A stretch of DNA of 64,000 nt, taken from the NCBI RefSeq assembly GCF_004298475.1, contig NZ_SCRP01000029.1, positions 31,201 through 95,200 on the forward strand. The letters run 5' to 3'. The stretch is from Paraburkholderia sp. (lineage in GTDB: Bacteria; Pseudomonadota; Gammaproteobacteria; Burkholderiales; Burkholderiaceae). The notes under the pieces were generated by a model. It was not told where the DNA came from, searched no databases, and saw only the letters and a program-made list of their open reading frames with translations. Shown piece after piece: positions 16,743 through 26,041 of this stretch. The translations under genes and the position numbers were made by a program. Numbering within the stretch: the first letter of the stretch is position 1; every line of letters starts with the position of its first letter.

Positions 16743-17129
16743 TGTCGGCTCCGTAGGTGGGGTGCCAGGAATTTATTCCTGTCCGACAGCAAGTGCCATT
16801 GTGTCTCAGTTGAAACACCATTCCAGTAATCGCAACAATCTCTAGGCGATAGGTCGCAAATGACGAAGGAATGGGGCTTTGCGGGGGATCTGCGTCAACT
16901 ACACGGATTTGTGCAACGCAGTGTTGTCAGGAGCGTGACACGAAATGGGCGCTCGGAAGAGGGGCGGAACGCCTGAGATCCGTGGGAACCGGGGCAGGAT
17001 GCGGATGCGTTTCGCGCGGGGAGCGGGCGTCGATCCGTCAAGGCATGGCAGATTACCTGATTCGCCGCCCGTCTGCTCCGAACCCGGCAACCGGGTACGA
17101 ACGCCAGCACGCAGCCGCTGCGGCGTACG
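16743..17129. other. 387-base gap with one inverted repeat
   Basis: No gene is seen. The only clear structure is the inverted repeat at 16801-16818, entered separately. The rest has no terminator-like hairpin and no frame with a usable ribosome binding site. Confidence 0.5.
16801..16818. promoter_or_regulatory. Inverted repeat, possible operator upstream of the DUF3331 gene
   Basis: GTGTCTCAGTTGAAACAC is symmetric as GTGT-n-TCA-nn-TGA-n-ACAC; only the central pair and one matched pair break the symmetry. Its form resembles enhancer sites of sigma-54 activators or other dimeric regulators. I could not place a -24/-12 promoter near it. Confidence 0.45.
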
Positions 17130-17966
17130 TCAGCGCACGCAGGCCAGCGCGTACTTCAGCGCGGCGGGCAGCACCTCGCGCCAGACGGGCCACACGTGGC
17201 CGCCATCGACGATGTGCAGCGCCGCTGCGTTGCCCGCCTCGCGCAGCCGCGTGTAGAGCAGCGATGATTCGGCCTGGATCACGAGGTCGTCGTCGCCCGA
17301 GGCGATAAAGAACGATACGCGCGCGGGCTGCGCGAAATACGCGTTCCACAGCGCCGGATAGTTGAGTTCGTGCCAGACGCGCGGATCGAACTGGTGCTCG
17401 CCGAAGACGCCGACGTACCGTGCAGCCGAAGCGGGCGGCGGGTCGTTCGAATAGATCGCGGGCGAAAGCAGCAGGGCGCCGCAAAATTCATCGGGGTGCT
17501 CGAGCGCGTAGCGCAGCGCGCCGAAGCCGCCCATCGAAACGCCGCCAATCGCCCGTCCGCTGCGCTGGCTCTCCACCGCGAAGTGCGTTTCGATCTCGGG
17601 GATCAGGTCGCCGAAGAACGCCGTCTCCATCTTCTCCCGCCGATCGACGTACCAGTCGATGCCGCCCTGCGGCATCACGATCACGACCGGCGCGATCTCG
17701 TGGCGCGCAATCAGCGCGTCGGCCGCGATTTGCAGGTCGCCCTGGGTGATCCAGTCCATCGGGTCGCCGTTGTTGCCATGCAGGAGATAGAGCACCGGAT
17801 AGCGTGGGCCGTCGGCGCGATAGCCGGCCGGCAGATAGACGACGTACGGCCAGGCGCGGCCAAGCGCGGCCGAACGAAACATGTGCACGGCGATCGTGCT
17901 GGCCGAGGCGGGCACGGCGAGCGCGGCGCTGAGCACAAGCAGCGCTGTCTGGAGGAGTCTGCGCAT
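17130..17966 (-). CDS. Secreted esterase (alpha/beta hydrolase, esterase D type)
   Basis: This 278-residue protein has a signal peptide (MRRLLQTALLVLSAALAVPASAS). The mature part is an alpha/beta hydrolase of the putative-esterase family. The oxyanion and strand region is YPVLYLLHGNNGDPMDW, the nucleophile is the Ser of GGVSMGGFGAL, and the likely acid and base lie in ASGDDDLVI and VDGGHVWPVW. Relatives include S-formylglutathione hydrolases, antigen-85-like mycolyltransferases and siderophore esterases, so the ester is unknown; the product is expected in the periplasm or outside. A longer frame to 18035 exists, but the chosen start gives a normal signal peptide. The OpgC-like gene lies just upstream on the same strand, so they may be an operon. 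Confidence 0.85.
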   Translation of the reverse strand: MRRLLQTALLVLSAALAVPASASTIAVHMFRSAALGRAWPYVVYLPAGYRADGPRYPVLYLLHGNNGDPMDWITQGDLQIAADALIARHEIAPVVIVMPQGGIDWYVDRREKMETAFFGDLIPEIETHFAVESQRSGRAIGGVSMGGFGALRYALEHPDEFCGALLLSPAIYSNDPPPASAARYVGVFGEHQFDPRVWHELNYPALWNAYFAQPARVSFFIASGDDDLVIQAESSLLYTRLREAGNAAALHIVDGGHVWPVWREVLPAALKYALACVR

Positions 17967-18071
17967 GGCGGCAAAACGGAACACGACGGAACGGGATGAT
18001 AACTGGCGGATCGCGCCCATGGCGCGGGTCATCATCCTGGCTGCCGCACCGTGTGGCGTGCCAGCGCCGTT

Positions 18072-19169
18072 TCAGGCGGAGACCTTGACCTTTGCGGGCA
18101 GCAGGCGTTCGAGCGGGCCGGACAGGCACACGACGAGCAGCAGGCTGCCGAGTGCGAGCGCATCGGCGGCCAGACCGAGCGGCACGTCCAGATAACCGTC
18201 CGTGTACCAGTAGAGCAGCGAATCGATGACGAGCGAGATGACTGCGCCCGCCACGAACGAGAGCAGCCCTTTGCGGCCGATGAGTCCGATCCACGGCAGC
18301 GCGCAGGCAAGCCGCTTCGTCCAGCCGAGCCGGACCGCATGCGCCGTGAGCCACGCGATGCCGAGGAAGTTCAGGGCGCGGAACCAGGCGAGGTTGCGCT
18401 TGAGATCGCTGTCGAATACCGCGTTGCCGGGAGAAAGCCGCCAGGCGGCGCACGCCACGACGACGGCGAGCGCGGCGAGCGTGACGATCCAGCCGAGCCG
18501 GTGTGCGCTCACGCGCTGAAAGACCGGCTGTGCGCGCGCGATGACGCCGAACACGAACATCAACTGCCAGCCGAGCGGATTGAAGTCCCACTGCGTGCCT
18601 GCGGCGTGCGGCAGCCAGGGGGTGGCGAGCGGCGCGAGCCCCCACAGCGCGAGACTGAGCGCAAGCAGCCACCAAGGCTTCTTGTGCGCGAGCGGCAGCG
18701 CCAGCGGTGCGGTGAGCGCGAACCAGGCGTACATCGGCAGCACGCCCGCCAGATAGGGCTGGCGGCGCAGCAGCACGATATCGCTCAAGGCGGCGGTGGG
18801 GGCGAGCGCGAGGTCGTCGAGGTCGGTGACGGTGAGGTTGGGCGCGGTGATGTCGCACGCGAGCAGGATCGCGGAGACGAGCAGCATCAAGAGCGCCGTG
18901 ACGACAAAGGCGCGGTAGATCTCGAACGCGCGCCGGATGAAGCGCTGACGCGCGGCGGCTTCCGTGCGGCGCGCGCAGAGCGCGGCCCACGCAGTGGCGC
19001 TCGCGTAGCCGCCCAGAAAGACGAAGACCTCGGCCGCGTCGCACAGGGCATAGGTGTGCAGGGTGAAGCGCGAGAGGATGCTGCCGCCGATGTGATCGAC
19101 AACGATGACGAGGAGGACGAGACCGCGGAAAAAATCGAGTTCGACGAGACGGCTGGATGGTTGTGACAT
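18072..19169 (-). CDS. OpgC-domain membrane protein
   Basis: This 365-residue inner-membrane protein has about ten hydrophobic segments. It opens with the motif RLVELDFFRGLVLLVIVVDHI, typical of OpgC and related acyltransferase-3-like proteins, where a conserved Arg and His lie at the ends of helix 1. OpgC adds succinyl groups to periplasmic glucans in some bacteria; in Burkholderia-type genomes many OpgC-domain proteins have no assigned substrate. The esterase encoded just downstream could act on the same ester or polymer, which is inference. The start at 19169 is chosen because it places this motif near the N-terminus. The longer frame to 19361 adds 64 residues without membrane or domain character. 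Confidence 0.8.
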   Translation of the reverse strand: MSQPSSRLVELDFFRGLVLLVIVVDHIGGSILSRFTLHTYALCDAAEVFVFLGGYASATAWAALCARRTEAAARQRFIRRAFEIYRAFVVTALLMLLVSAILLACDITAPNLTVTDLDDLALAPTAALSDIVLLRRQPYLAGVLPMYAWFALTAPLALPLAHKKPWWLLALSLALWGLAPLATPWLPHAAGTQWDFNPLGWQLMFVFGVIARAQPVFQRVSAHRLGWIVTLAALAVVVACAAWRLSPGNAVFDSDLKRNLAWFRALNFLGIAWLTAHAVRLGWTKRLACALPWIGLIGRKGLLSFVAGAVISLVIDSLLYWYTDGYLDVPLGLAADALALGSLLLVVCLSGPLERLLPAKVKVSA

Positions 19170-19823
19170 GGGTCTTGCTAACAGGCCGCGGCGACGCCCT
19201 GCAACGCAGGATGCGCGCGGGTATCGGGCGGCTGTGTCAATCGGCGATGGAATGAGGCCGTGGGGCGCGAGGCGCCGCCGCTCGGGATGAAGTGTCCCGT
19301 CTGGCCGGACAACAAACAGGCAAGGGAAAGACCGGATTGTGACATTCAGGTTCCCTGCCATGAAGTCAGTCGCTTGATTCAGGTAAATATTCTCTTAATT
19401 TCTTGTTGCCTTCATCGCGAGCCGCACGCCCGTTCAAGTTCGCGCACGCGTGTGCCGATAAGCGTTTAAGGCCGGCATGCGCCGCGATATTGCACCTGTG
19501 TTGCGCCAAGGGCTGTTACGAGTGCCGGATCGCGCTTGTAAGCTTTTGTATCAGAGTGTTCCGGGCGGCCAGAACGCCGCGAATGCGCTTTACAATGCCA
19601 AGTCGATTTCTTGATTGCGATCGTCCGCTTAATGCGGGCGGTTAAGTGGTGAAAGGAGCCTTTTGTCGGAAGAAGGGGCTCAGATAGATGTGGATCGATG
19701 CGGGCCGGGTGAGGTGAAACGCCGGAGCCGCACGACGCCGGGAGCGCGCCAGACGCCGCACACCGCGCCGCGCTTGCCGCGTGCATCGCACACTGTCCAC
19801 CGCGACTAGAGCAGGAGGCGTAC
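19170..19823. other. 654-base gap upstream of the NlpD-like gene
   Basis: The region 19381-19420 is AT-rich. A small stem (GTCCGC, loop TTAAT, GCGGGC) is at 19622-19639. A possible 48-codon frame starts with TTG at 19663 behind AAAGGAG and ends at 19809, just before the lipoprotein gene. Its composition is poor (Arg, Thr, Pro, His rich) and it is not called as a gene. A TACAAT -10-like box near 19590 could start a long leader for the lipoprotein gene. Confidence 0.4.
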
Positions 19824-20720
19824 ATGCTTAAAGAAGGTAGCGGCCAGCGTATCGACCGTCTGAAGCGCTTTTGGGCCGGAGTCGGACTCGTCGCCCTGCT
19901 GGGCGGCTGTGCCAACTTCGGCCAGCAGCAACAGCCGGGCGCGCCGGAGCCGGATCAGGCTGCGGCGTCCGGTGCAGCGCCGGCTTCCGACGCCGCAGCG
20001 GCGTCCGCACAGGCGACTGCGCCCGCACCCGCGGCTGCGCCGGTCACGAAGGTCGTGACAAAGACGACCTGGGTTCGCGTGCGGCGCGGCGATACGCTGG
20101 CGCGGATCGCGAAGCTTCACGGCTGTTCCGTGAAGGATCTGCAGGCCTGGAATCGTGGCAAGACGGGCCGTTTACGTACCGGCCAGTCGCTGAAGATCGT
20201 CTCGAAGCAGACCATCACCGTGCAGGCGGCCGGTTCAGGCATAACGGGTACAAACGCGGCGGCGAACGCAGCCGGAAACACGGCTGGAAACACGGCCGGA
20301 AACACGGCTGGAAACCGGGCGGTAGCCGCCGAGGTTGCACGGCATGCGCGCAGCGTCGCGCTTGTCTGGCCCGCGCTGGGGCCGGTGGTCGAGGCGTTCC
20401 AGGCTGGCGAGACGCGCGGTATCGAGATCGCGGGCAAGGCGGGCGACCCGGTGCGCGCCGCCGCCGACGGCAAGGTGATGTACGCCGGCACGGGCCTCAA
20501 CGAGTACGGCAGCCTGATCATCGTCCAGCACAACAAGGACTTCCTGACCGCGTACTCCCATAACCGCCGCCTGCTGGTCAAGATCGGCGACACCGTGCAC
20601 CAGGGGCAGCAGATCGCGGAGATGGGCAGCGAAAAGAACGACCGCGTGGCCGTGCTGTTCGAGGTGCGCCGCGACGGCAAGCCGGTCGATCCGATGCCGT
20701 ATCTTCCGCCGAAAAGCTGA
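19824..20720 (+). CDS. NlpD-like lipoprotein: LysM plus degenerate M23 (LytM) domain
   Basis: This 298-residue lipoprotein has the lipobox LLGGC with Cys29 and an Ala/Pro-rich spacer. A LysM peptidoglycan-binding domain lies at about 80-128 (VRRGDTLARIAKLHGCSVKDLQAWN) and an M23/LytM domain at about 190-298. The last His-x-His of active M23 enzymes, normally in HLHFEV, is replaced (AVLFEV), so it probably does not cut peptidoglycan. It should instead activate a cell-wall amidase, as NlpD and EnvC do. The linker holds a 4-residue repeat, Gly-Asn-Thr-Ala, encoded by 12-base units near 20270-20316. The start is supported by AGGAGG. It is not beside rpoS as the classical nlpD is, so it is likely a second family member. 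Confidence 0.88.
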   Translation: MLKEGSGQRIDRLKRFWAGVGLVALLGGCANFGQQQQPGAPEPDQAAASGAAPASDAAAASAQATAPAPAAAPVTKVVTKTTWVRVRRGDTLARIAKLHGCSVKDLQAWNRGKTGRLRTGQSLKIVSKQTITVQAAGSGITGTNAAANAAGNTAGNTAGNTAGNRAVAAEVARHARSVALVWPALGPVVEAFQAGETRGIEIAGKAGDPVRAAADGKVMYAGTGLNEYGSLIIVQHNKDFLTAYSHNRRLLVKIGDTVHQGQQIAEMGSEKNDRVAVLFEVRRDGKPVDPMPYLPPKS

Positions 20721-20788
20721 GCGCACAGCGCCGGGGCCTGATTCCCGCCGCCCGCCGCCCGCCGCCCGGATTTCTGGTCCGGCATCTG

Positions 20789-20829
20789 AAAACGCCGTCC
20801 CCGCGAGCCAATGCGGGGACGGCGTTTTT
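20789..20829 (+). terminator. Rho-independent terminator after the NlpD-like gene
   Basis: A 16-base-pair perfect stem (20789-20804 with 20813-20828, AAAACGCCGTCCCCGC) with an 8-base loop ends in a T run. The mirrored A run means it could also stop the convergent prp operon on the minus strand. Confidence 0.93.
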
Positions 20830-20864
20830 GCATCAGCAGCGCCCTGAAGGTGCCTGGAAAGCAA

Positions 20865-22049
20865 TCAGTCTTGCGGGACGCGCACCCAGCCTTCCATCAG
20901 CACGCGCGCGCTGCGGCTCATGATGGCTTTCTTGACGATCCATGCGCCGTTTTCTTCGCTCGCCTCGGCGCCCACGCGCAGCGTGCCCGAAGGATGGCCG
21001 AAGCGCACCTCGTTGCGCTCGCCGCCGCCTGCCGCGAGATTGACGAGGGTGCCTGGAATGGCCGCCGCCGTGCCGATTGCCACAGCCGCCGTGCCCATCA
21101 TCGCGTGGTGGAGCTTGCCCATCGACATCGCGCGCACGAGCAGATCGGCGTCTTCCGCGCCGACTTGCTTGCCGCTCGACGACGTATAGGCCTGCGGTTT
21201 CGCGACAAACGCGATTTTCGGCGTGTGCTGGCGCGTGGCGATCTCGTCGAGTTGCTTGATGAGGCCCATGCGCAATGCGCCGTACGCGCGGATCGTCTCG
21301 AACTTCTTGAGCGCGGCGGCGTCGCCGTTGATCGCGTCCTGAAGCTCGGTGCCGGTGTAGCCGATCGCCTCGGCGTTGACGAAGATCGTCGGGATGCCCG
21401 CGTTGATCATCGTGGCCTTGAGCGTGCCGACGCCCGGCACCTCGAGGTCGTCCACGAGATGGCCGGTGGGGAACATCGCGCCGCCTGCGCCTTCTTCTTC
21501 GGCGGCGGGGTCCATGAATTCGAGCTTCACTTCGGCTGCCGGGAAGGTCACGCCGTCGAGTTCGAAGTCGCCCGTCTCCTGCACCTGGCCGTTCGTCATC
21601 GGCACGTGCGCGATGATCGTCTTGCCGATGTTCGCCTGCCAGATGCGCACGACTGCAACGCCGTTATCGGGCACGCGGTCCGGGTCGACGAGGCCTGCGC
21701 CGATCGCAAACGGGCCGACCGCCGCCGAGAGATTGCCGCAGTTGCCGCTCCAGTCGACGAATGCGCGCTCGATGGCCACCTGGCCGAACAGATAGTCGAC
21801 GTCGTGCCCGGGACGGCTGCTCTTCGCGACGATCACGGTCTTGCTCGTGCTCGAAGTCGCGCCGCCCATGCCGTCGATCTGCTTGCCGTACGGATCGGGG
21901 CTGCCGATCACGCGCATGAGCAGCCTGTCGCGCGCCTCGCCCGGCTGCTGTGCCGCTGCGGGCAGGTCTTGCAGACGAAAGAACACGCCTTTGCTGGTGC
22001 CGCCGCGAATATAGGTGGCGGGGATTTTGATCTGGGGAAGGTGTGCCAT
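20865..22049 (-). CDS. prpF: AcnD-accessory protein PrpF (putative aconitate isomerase)
   Basis: This 394-residue member of the PrpF/diaminopimelate-epimerase-like fold has the opening motif IPATYIRGGTSKGVFF. An NCGNLS motif (WSGNCGNLSAAVGPFAIG) is in the first third, with the family's active-site Cys. Two more motifs are FVNAEAIGYTG and MGKLHHAMMGTAAVAIGTAA. PrpF is needed when AcnD is the methylcitrate dehydratase; it is thought to isomerise the aconitate-type product so that the cycle can continue. It is the last gene of the prpB-prpC-acnD-prpF operon, 82 bases after acnD. Confidence 0.95.
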   Translation of the reverse strand: MAHLPQIKIPATYIRGGTSKGVFFRLQDLPAAAQQPGEARDRLLMRVIGSPDPYGKQIDGMGGATSSTSKTVIVAKSSRPGHDVDYLFGQVAIERAFVDWSGNCGNLSAAVGPFAIGAGLVDPDRVPDNGVAVVRIWQANIGKTIIAHVPMTNGQVQETGDFELDGVTFPAAEVKLEFMDPAAEEEGAGGAMFPTGHLVDDLEVPGVGTLKATMINAGIPTIFVNAEAIGYTGTELQDAINGDAAALKKFETIRAYGALRMGLIKQLDEIATRQHTPKIAFVAKPQAYTSSSGKQVGAEDADLLVRAMSMGKLHHAMMGTAAVAIGTAAAIPGTLVNLAAGGGERNEVRFGHPSGTLRVGAEASEENGAWIVKKAIMSRSARVLMEGWVRVPQD

Positions 22050-22069
22050 GTCGAATCCTGAAATGGGCG

Positions 22070-22093
22070 GGGCGGTATGTTTCCATACCGCCC
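22070..22093 (-). other. Hairpin between acnD and prpF
   Basis: A 10-base-pair perfect stem (GGGCGGTATG with CATACCGCCC) with a 4-base loop sits in the 82-base gap, 21 bases before the prpF start. There is no U run, so it is more likely an mRNA stability or translation element than a terminator. Confidence 0.6.
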
Positions 22094-22131
22094 GTTCAGC
22101 CCGTTCATTGCGTTGCCGGATCAGCTCGCGC

Positions 22132-24729
22132 TCACGCGGCCTTCTGCGACGATTCGAGGAAGTCCTGCGCGAAGCGCTGCAGCACGCCGCCCGCTTCGTA
22201 GATCGAGACCTCTTCAGCCGTATCGAGGCGGCAGGTCACCGGGACTTCGATGCGCTCGCCGTTCTTGCGGTGAATCACGAGCGTGAGGTCGGCGCGCGGC
22301 GTGCGCTCGCCGATCACATCGAACGTTTCGGTGCCGTCGATGCCGAGCGTCGTGCGGTTCGTGCCCGCCTTGAATTCGAGCGGCAGCACGCCCATGCCGA
22401 GCAGGTTCGTGCGGTGAATGCGCTCGAAGCCTTCCGCGACGATCACTTCCACGCCTGCGAGACGCACGCCCTTGGCGGCCCAGTCGCGCGACGAACCCTG
22501 GCCGTAGTCCGCACCCGCGACGATGATGAGCGGCTGCTTGCGGTCCATGTAGGTTTCGATGGCTTCCCACATGCGCGTGACCTTGCCTTCCGGCTCGATG
22601 CGCGCAAGCGAACCCTTCTTCACCGCGCCGTCCACGACGGCCATCTCGTTGATGAGCGTCGGGTTCGCGAAGGTTGCGCGCTGTGCCGTGAGGTGATCGC
22701 CGCGGTGCGTCGCGTACGAGTTGAAGTCCTCTTCGGGCAAGCCCATCTTCGCCAGGTACTCGCCTGCCGCGCTGTTCGGCAGAATCGCGTTCGAGGGCGA
22801 GAGGTGGTCGGTCGTGATGTTGTCGCCGAGCACGGCGAGCGGACGCAGGCCCTTGAGCGTGCGCTCGCCCGCGAGTGCGCCTTCCCAGTACGGCGGACGG
22901 CGGATATACGTGCTCTGCGCGCGCCAGTCGTAGAGCGGATCGGTCGTCTCGCCGCTCGCGGCGGTGGTCGTGAACATCGGCTCATACACCCTGCGGAACT
23001 GCTCGGGCTTCACGCTTTGCGCGACGATCGCGTCGATTTCCTCGTCGGTCGGCCAGATGTCCTTCAGGTAGACCGGCTTGCCGTCCTTGTCCGTGCCGAG
23101 CGCGTCTTTTTCGATGTCGAAGCGGATCGTGCCGGCAATCGCGTAGGCCACGACGAGCGGCGGCGAGGCGAGGAACGCCTGCTTCGCGTACGGGTGGATG
23201 CGGCCGTCGAAGTTGCGGTTGCCCGAGAGCACGGCCGTGGCGTACAGATCGCGGTCGATGATTTCCTGCTGGATCTTCGGATCGAGCGCGCCCGACATGC
23301 CGTTACAGGTGGTGCACGCGAACCCGACGATGCCGAAGCCGAGCTTTTCGAGGTCGGGCAGCAGCTTCGCATCTTCCAGATAGAGTTCGACCGCTTTCGA
23401 GCCCGGCGCGAGCGACGACTTCACCCACGGCTTGCGCGTGAGGCCGCGTGCGTTCGCATTGCGCGCGATCAGCGCCGCCGCGATGACGTTGCGCGGATTG
23501 CTGGTGTTCGTGCAGCTCGTGATCGCGGCAATGACGACCGCGCCGTCCGGCATCTGGCCCGGCACTTCTTCCCACTTGCCCGCGATGCCGCGCACGGCCA
23601 GATCGGACGTGGGCAGGCGCTTGTGCGGATTCGACGGACCGGCCATGTTGCGCACGACGCTCGACAGGTCGAACGTGAGCGTGCGCTCGTATTGCGCATG
23701 CGCGAGCGTATCGGCCCAGAGGCCGGCGGTTTTCGCGTAGGTCTCGACGAGCTTCACCTGTTCTTCGTCGCGGCCCGTGAGACGCAGATAGTCGAGCGTC
23801 TGGCCGTCGATGAAGAACATCGCGGCCGTTGCGCCGTATTCGGGCGCCATGTTCGAAATCGTTGCGCGGTCGCCGAGCGTGAGGCTCGCGGCGCCTGCGC
23901 CGCGAAACTCCAGATACGCGCCGACCACTTTTTCCTTGCGCAGGAATTCGGTGAGCGCGAGCACGACGTCGGTGGCGGTGATGCCGGGCTGGCGCTTGCC
24001 GGTCAGCTCCACGCCGACGATATCGGGCAGCCGCATCCACGATGCGCGGCCGAGCATGACGTTCTCGGCTTCGAGGCCGCCCACGCCGACGGCGATCACG
24101 CCGAGCGCATCGACGTGCGGCGTGTGGCTGTCCGTGCCGACGCAGGTGTCGGGGTAGGCGACACCGTGGGCGACGCCGACCACGGGCGACATTTTCTCCA
24201 GATTGATCTGGTGCATGATGCCGTTGCCGGGCGGGATCACGTCGACGTTCTTGAACGCCTTCTTCGTCCAGTTGATGAAATCGAAGCGGTCTTCGTTGCG
24301 CCGGTCTTCGATCGCGCGGTTCTTCGTGAACGCATCCGGATCGAAGCCGCCGCATTCCACGGCGAGCGAGTGATCGACGATCAGCTGCACCGGCACGACC
24401 GGATTCACTTGCGCGGGATCGCCGCCCTGGTCGGCGATGGCGTCGCGCAGGCCCGCGAGGTCGACGAGCGCGGTTTGCCCGAGGATGTCGTGGCACACCA
24501 CGCGCGCGGGGAACCACGGGAAGTCGAGGTCGCGCTTGCGTTCGACGAGCTGCTTGAGCGAGGCGGTGAGCGTAGCCGGATCGCAGCGGCGCACGAGGTT
24601 TTCGGCGAGCACGCGGGAGGTGTAGGGCAACGTGTCATAGGCGCCGGGCTGGATTGCCTCGACGGCTTCACGCGCGTCGAAGTAATCGAGCCGGGTGCCC
24701 GGAAGAGGCTTGCGGTAGGCAGTGTTCAC
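22132..24729 (-). CDS. acnD: Fe/S-dependent 2-methylcitrate dehydratase AcnD
   Basis: This 865-residue aconitase-family enzyme turns 2-methylcitrate into 2-methylaconitate. The three Cys of the 4Fe-4S cluster are seen in AAITSCTNTSNP and GFACTTCNGMSG. Substrate-site motifs include GTDSHTPHVDALG near 200, GADYGQGSSRDWAAKG near 745 and the domain-4 region NLLGMGVLPLEF. The length is that of AcnD rather than the longer AcnA. The reading frame opens with GTG at 24729 and the sequence after it (NTAYRKPLPGT) matches how AcnD proteins begin. It sits between prpC and prpF, and hairpins lie in both flanking gaps. Confidence 0.95.
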   Translation of the reverse strand: MNTAYRKPLPGTRLDYFDAREAVEAIQPGAYDTLPYTSRVLAENLVRRCDPATLTASLKQLVERKRDLDFPWFPARVVCHDILGQTALVDLAGLRDAIADQGGDPAQVNPVVPVQLIVDHSLAVECGGFDPDAFTKNRAIEDRRNEDRFDFINWTKKAFKNVDVIPPGNGIMHQINLEKMSPVVGVAHGVAYPDTCVGTDSHTPHVDALGVIAVGVGGLEAENVMLGRASWMRLPDIVGVELTGKRQPGITATDVVLALTEFLRKEKVVGAYLEFRGAGAASLTLGDRATISNMAPEYGATAAMFFIDGQTLDYLRLTGRDEEQVKLVETYAKTAGLWADTLAHAQYERTLTFDLSSVVRNMAGPSNPHKRLPTSDLAVRGIAGKWEEVPGQMPDGAVVIAAITSCTNTSNPRNVIAAALIARNANARGLTRKPWVKSSLAPGSKAVELYLEDAKLLPDLEKLGFGIVGFACTTCNGMSGALDPKIQQEIIDRDLYATAVLSGNRNFDGRIHPYAKQAFLASPPLVVAYAIAGTIRFDIEKDALGTDKDGKPVYLKDIWPTDEEIDAIVAQSVKPEQFRRVYEPMFTTTAASGETTDPLYDWRAQSTYIRRPPYWEGALAGERTLKGLRPLAVLGDNITTDHLSPSNAILPNSAAGEYLAKMGLPEEDFNSYATHRGDHLTAQRATFANPTLINEMAVVDGAVKKGSLARIEPEGKVTRMWEAIETYMDRKQPLIIVAGADYGQGSSRDWAAKGVRLAGVEVIVAEGFERIHRTNLLGMGVLPLEFKAGTNRTTLGIDGTETFDVIGERTPRADLTLVIHRKNGERIEVPVTCRLDTAEEVSIYEAGGVLQRFAQDFLESSQKAA

Positions 24730-24806
24730 GGCGTGGGGTGCAAATGGAATAGGGATCGGGGAGGCAACGGCGCCACTTTATTACAGCTTTGCGGCGGGTC
24801 ACAGCT

Positions 24807-24834
24807 GGCCGGACGGCTGATAGGCCGTCCGGCC
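24807..24834 (-). other. Hairpin between prpC and acnD
   Basis: A 10-base-pair perfect stem (GGCCGGACGG with CCGTCCGGCC) with an 8-base loop starts about 10 bases past the prpC stop. No U run follows. It may protect the upstream prpB-prpC message or reduce readthrough. Confidence 0.6.
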
Positions 24835-24844
24835 ATCGGGGCGA

Positions 24845-26011
24845 TCAGCGCTTGGCGATCGGCGCGAACTTCAGGTTTTCCGGGCCGGTATAGTTGGCGC
24901 TCGGGCGGATGATCTTGTTGTCGACGCGCTGCTCGATGATGTGCGCGCTCCAGCCTGCGGTGCGGGCGATCACGAAGAGCGGCGTGAACATCGCCGTGGG
25001 CACGCCCATCATGTGATACGACACGGCGCTGAACCAGTCGAGGTTCGGGAACATCTTCTTGACGTCCCACATGACGGTTTCGAGGCGCTCGGCGATGTCG
25101 AAGAGCTTCAGGTTCGACTGCTCTTTCGACAGCATGCGCGCGACTTCCTTGATCACCTTGTTGCGCGGATCCGAGATCGTGTAGACCGGATGGCCGAAGC
25201 CGATCACGACTTCCTTCGCTTCCACGCGGCGGCGGATATCGGCTTCCGCTTCGTCAGGATTGACGTAGCGCGACTGGATTTCGAATGCGACTTCGTTCGC
25301 GCCGCCGTGCTTCGGCCCGCGCAGCGCGCCGATTGCGCCGGTGATGGACGAATACATGTCCGAGCCCGTGCCCGCGATGACGCGGCCCGTGAACGTCGAA
25401 GCGTTGAACTCGTGCTCCGCGTAGAGATTCAGCGAGACGTGCATCGCTTCGACCCACGACTTCGACGGCGCGCGGCCGTGCAGCAGATGCAGGAAGTGCC
25501 CGCCGATCGAATCGTCGTCGGTTTCCACTTCGATGCGGCGGCCGTTGTGCGAGTAGTGATACCAGTACAGCAGCATCGAGCCGAGCGAAGCCATCAGGCG
25601 GTCGGCGATATCGCGTGCGCCGGGCAGGTTGTGATCGTCCTTCTCGGGCAGCACGGTGCCGAGCACCGAGACGCCGGTGCGCATCACGTCCATCGGATGC
25701 GCCGACGCGGGCACCCATTCGAGCGCGGCCTTCACGTTGGCGGGCAGGCCGCGCAGGGCCTTGAGCTTCGCCTTGTAGCCGGCGAGTTCGGCTGCGTTCG
25801 GCAGCTTGCCGTGCACGAGCAGGTACGCGACTTCTTCGAACTCGCATGCGGTGGCGAGATCGAGAATGTCGTAGCCGCGGTAGTGCAGGTCATTGCCGGT
25901 GCGGCCCACGGTGCACAGTGCCGTGTTGCCCGCGGTCACGCCCGACAGCGCAACCGATTTCTTCGGCTTGAAAGCGCCCGCTGCGGGCGTGTTCTTGTCT
26001 GCTTCGCTCAT
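24845..26011 (-). CDS. prpC: 2-Methylcitrate synthase
   Basis: This 388-residue citrate-synthase-family enzyme joins propionyl-CoA and oxaloacetate to give 2-methylcitrate. The catalytic triad regions are visible: His in GPKHGGANE, His in [13 protein letters not shown] and Asp in [11 protein letters not shown]. Other family stretches are LHYRGYDI and [15 protein letters not shown]. The length and the motif [17 protein letters not shown] fit PrpC rather than GltA, and the operon context settles it. A good ribosome binding site (GAGGAAG) precedes the ATG. It lies 30 bases after prpB. Confidence 0.96.
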   Translation of the reverse strand: MSEADKNTPAAGAFKPKKSVALSGVTAGNTALCTVGRTGNDLHYRGYDILDLATACEFEEVAYLLVHGKLPNAAELAGYKAKLKALRGLPANVKAALEWVPASAHPMDVMRTGVSVLGTVLPEKDDHNLPGARDIADRLMASLGSMLLYWYHYSHNGRRIEVETDDDSIGGHFLHLLHGRAPSKSWVEAMHVSLNLYAEHEFNASTFTGRVIAGTGSDMYSSITGAIGALRGPKHGGANEVAFEIQSRYVNPDEAEADIRRRVEAKEVVIGFGHPVYTISDPRNKVIKEVARMLSKEQSNLKLFDIAERLETVMWDVKKMFPNLDWFSAVSYHMMGVPTAMFTPLFVIARTAGWSAHIIEQRVDNKIIRPSANYTGPENLKFAPIAKR

Positions 26012-26041
26012 GATGTCTTCCTCAATGTCTGTTGAAAGGGG

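Noticed and set aside
16740-16800. Sigma-54 promoter for the DUF3331 gene
   Set aside because: TGGCAC occurs on the minus strand, but no GC follows at the required 10-base spacing.
19663-19809. Small gene with TTG start before the NlpD-like gene
   Set aside because: It has a ribosome binding site, but spacing is short and the peptide is Arg/Thr/Pro/His-rich like non-coding GC-rich DNA. It is kept only as a remark.
22015-24912. A long open frame (over 900 codons) antisense to acnD
   Set aside because: Same cause: high third-position GC opens the opposite strand. The product is Arg-rich with no motif.
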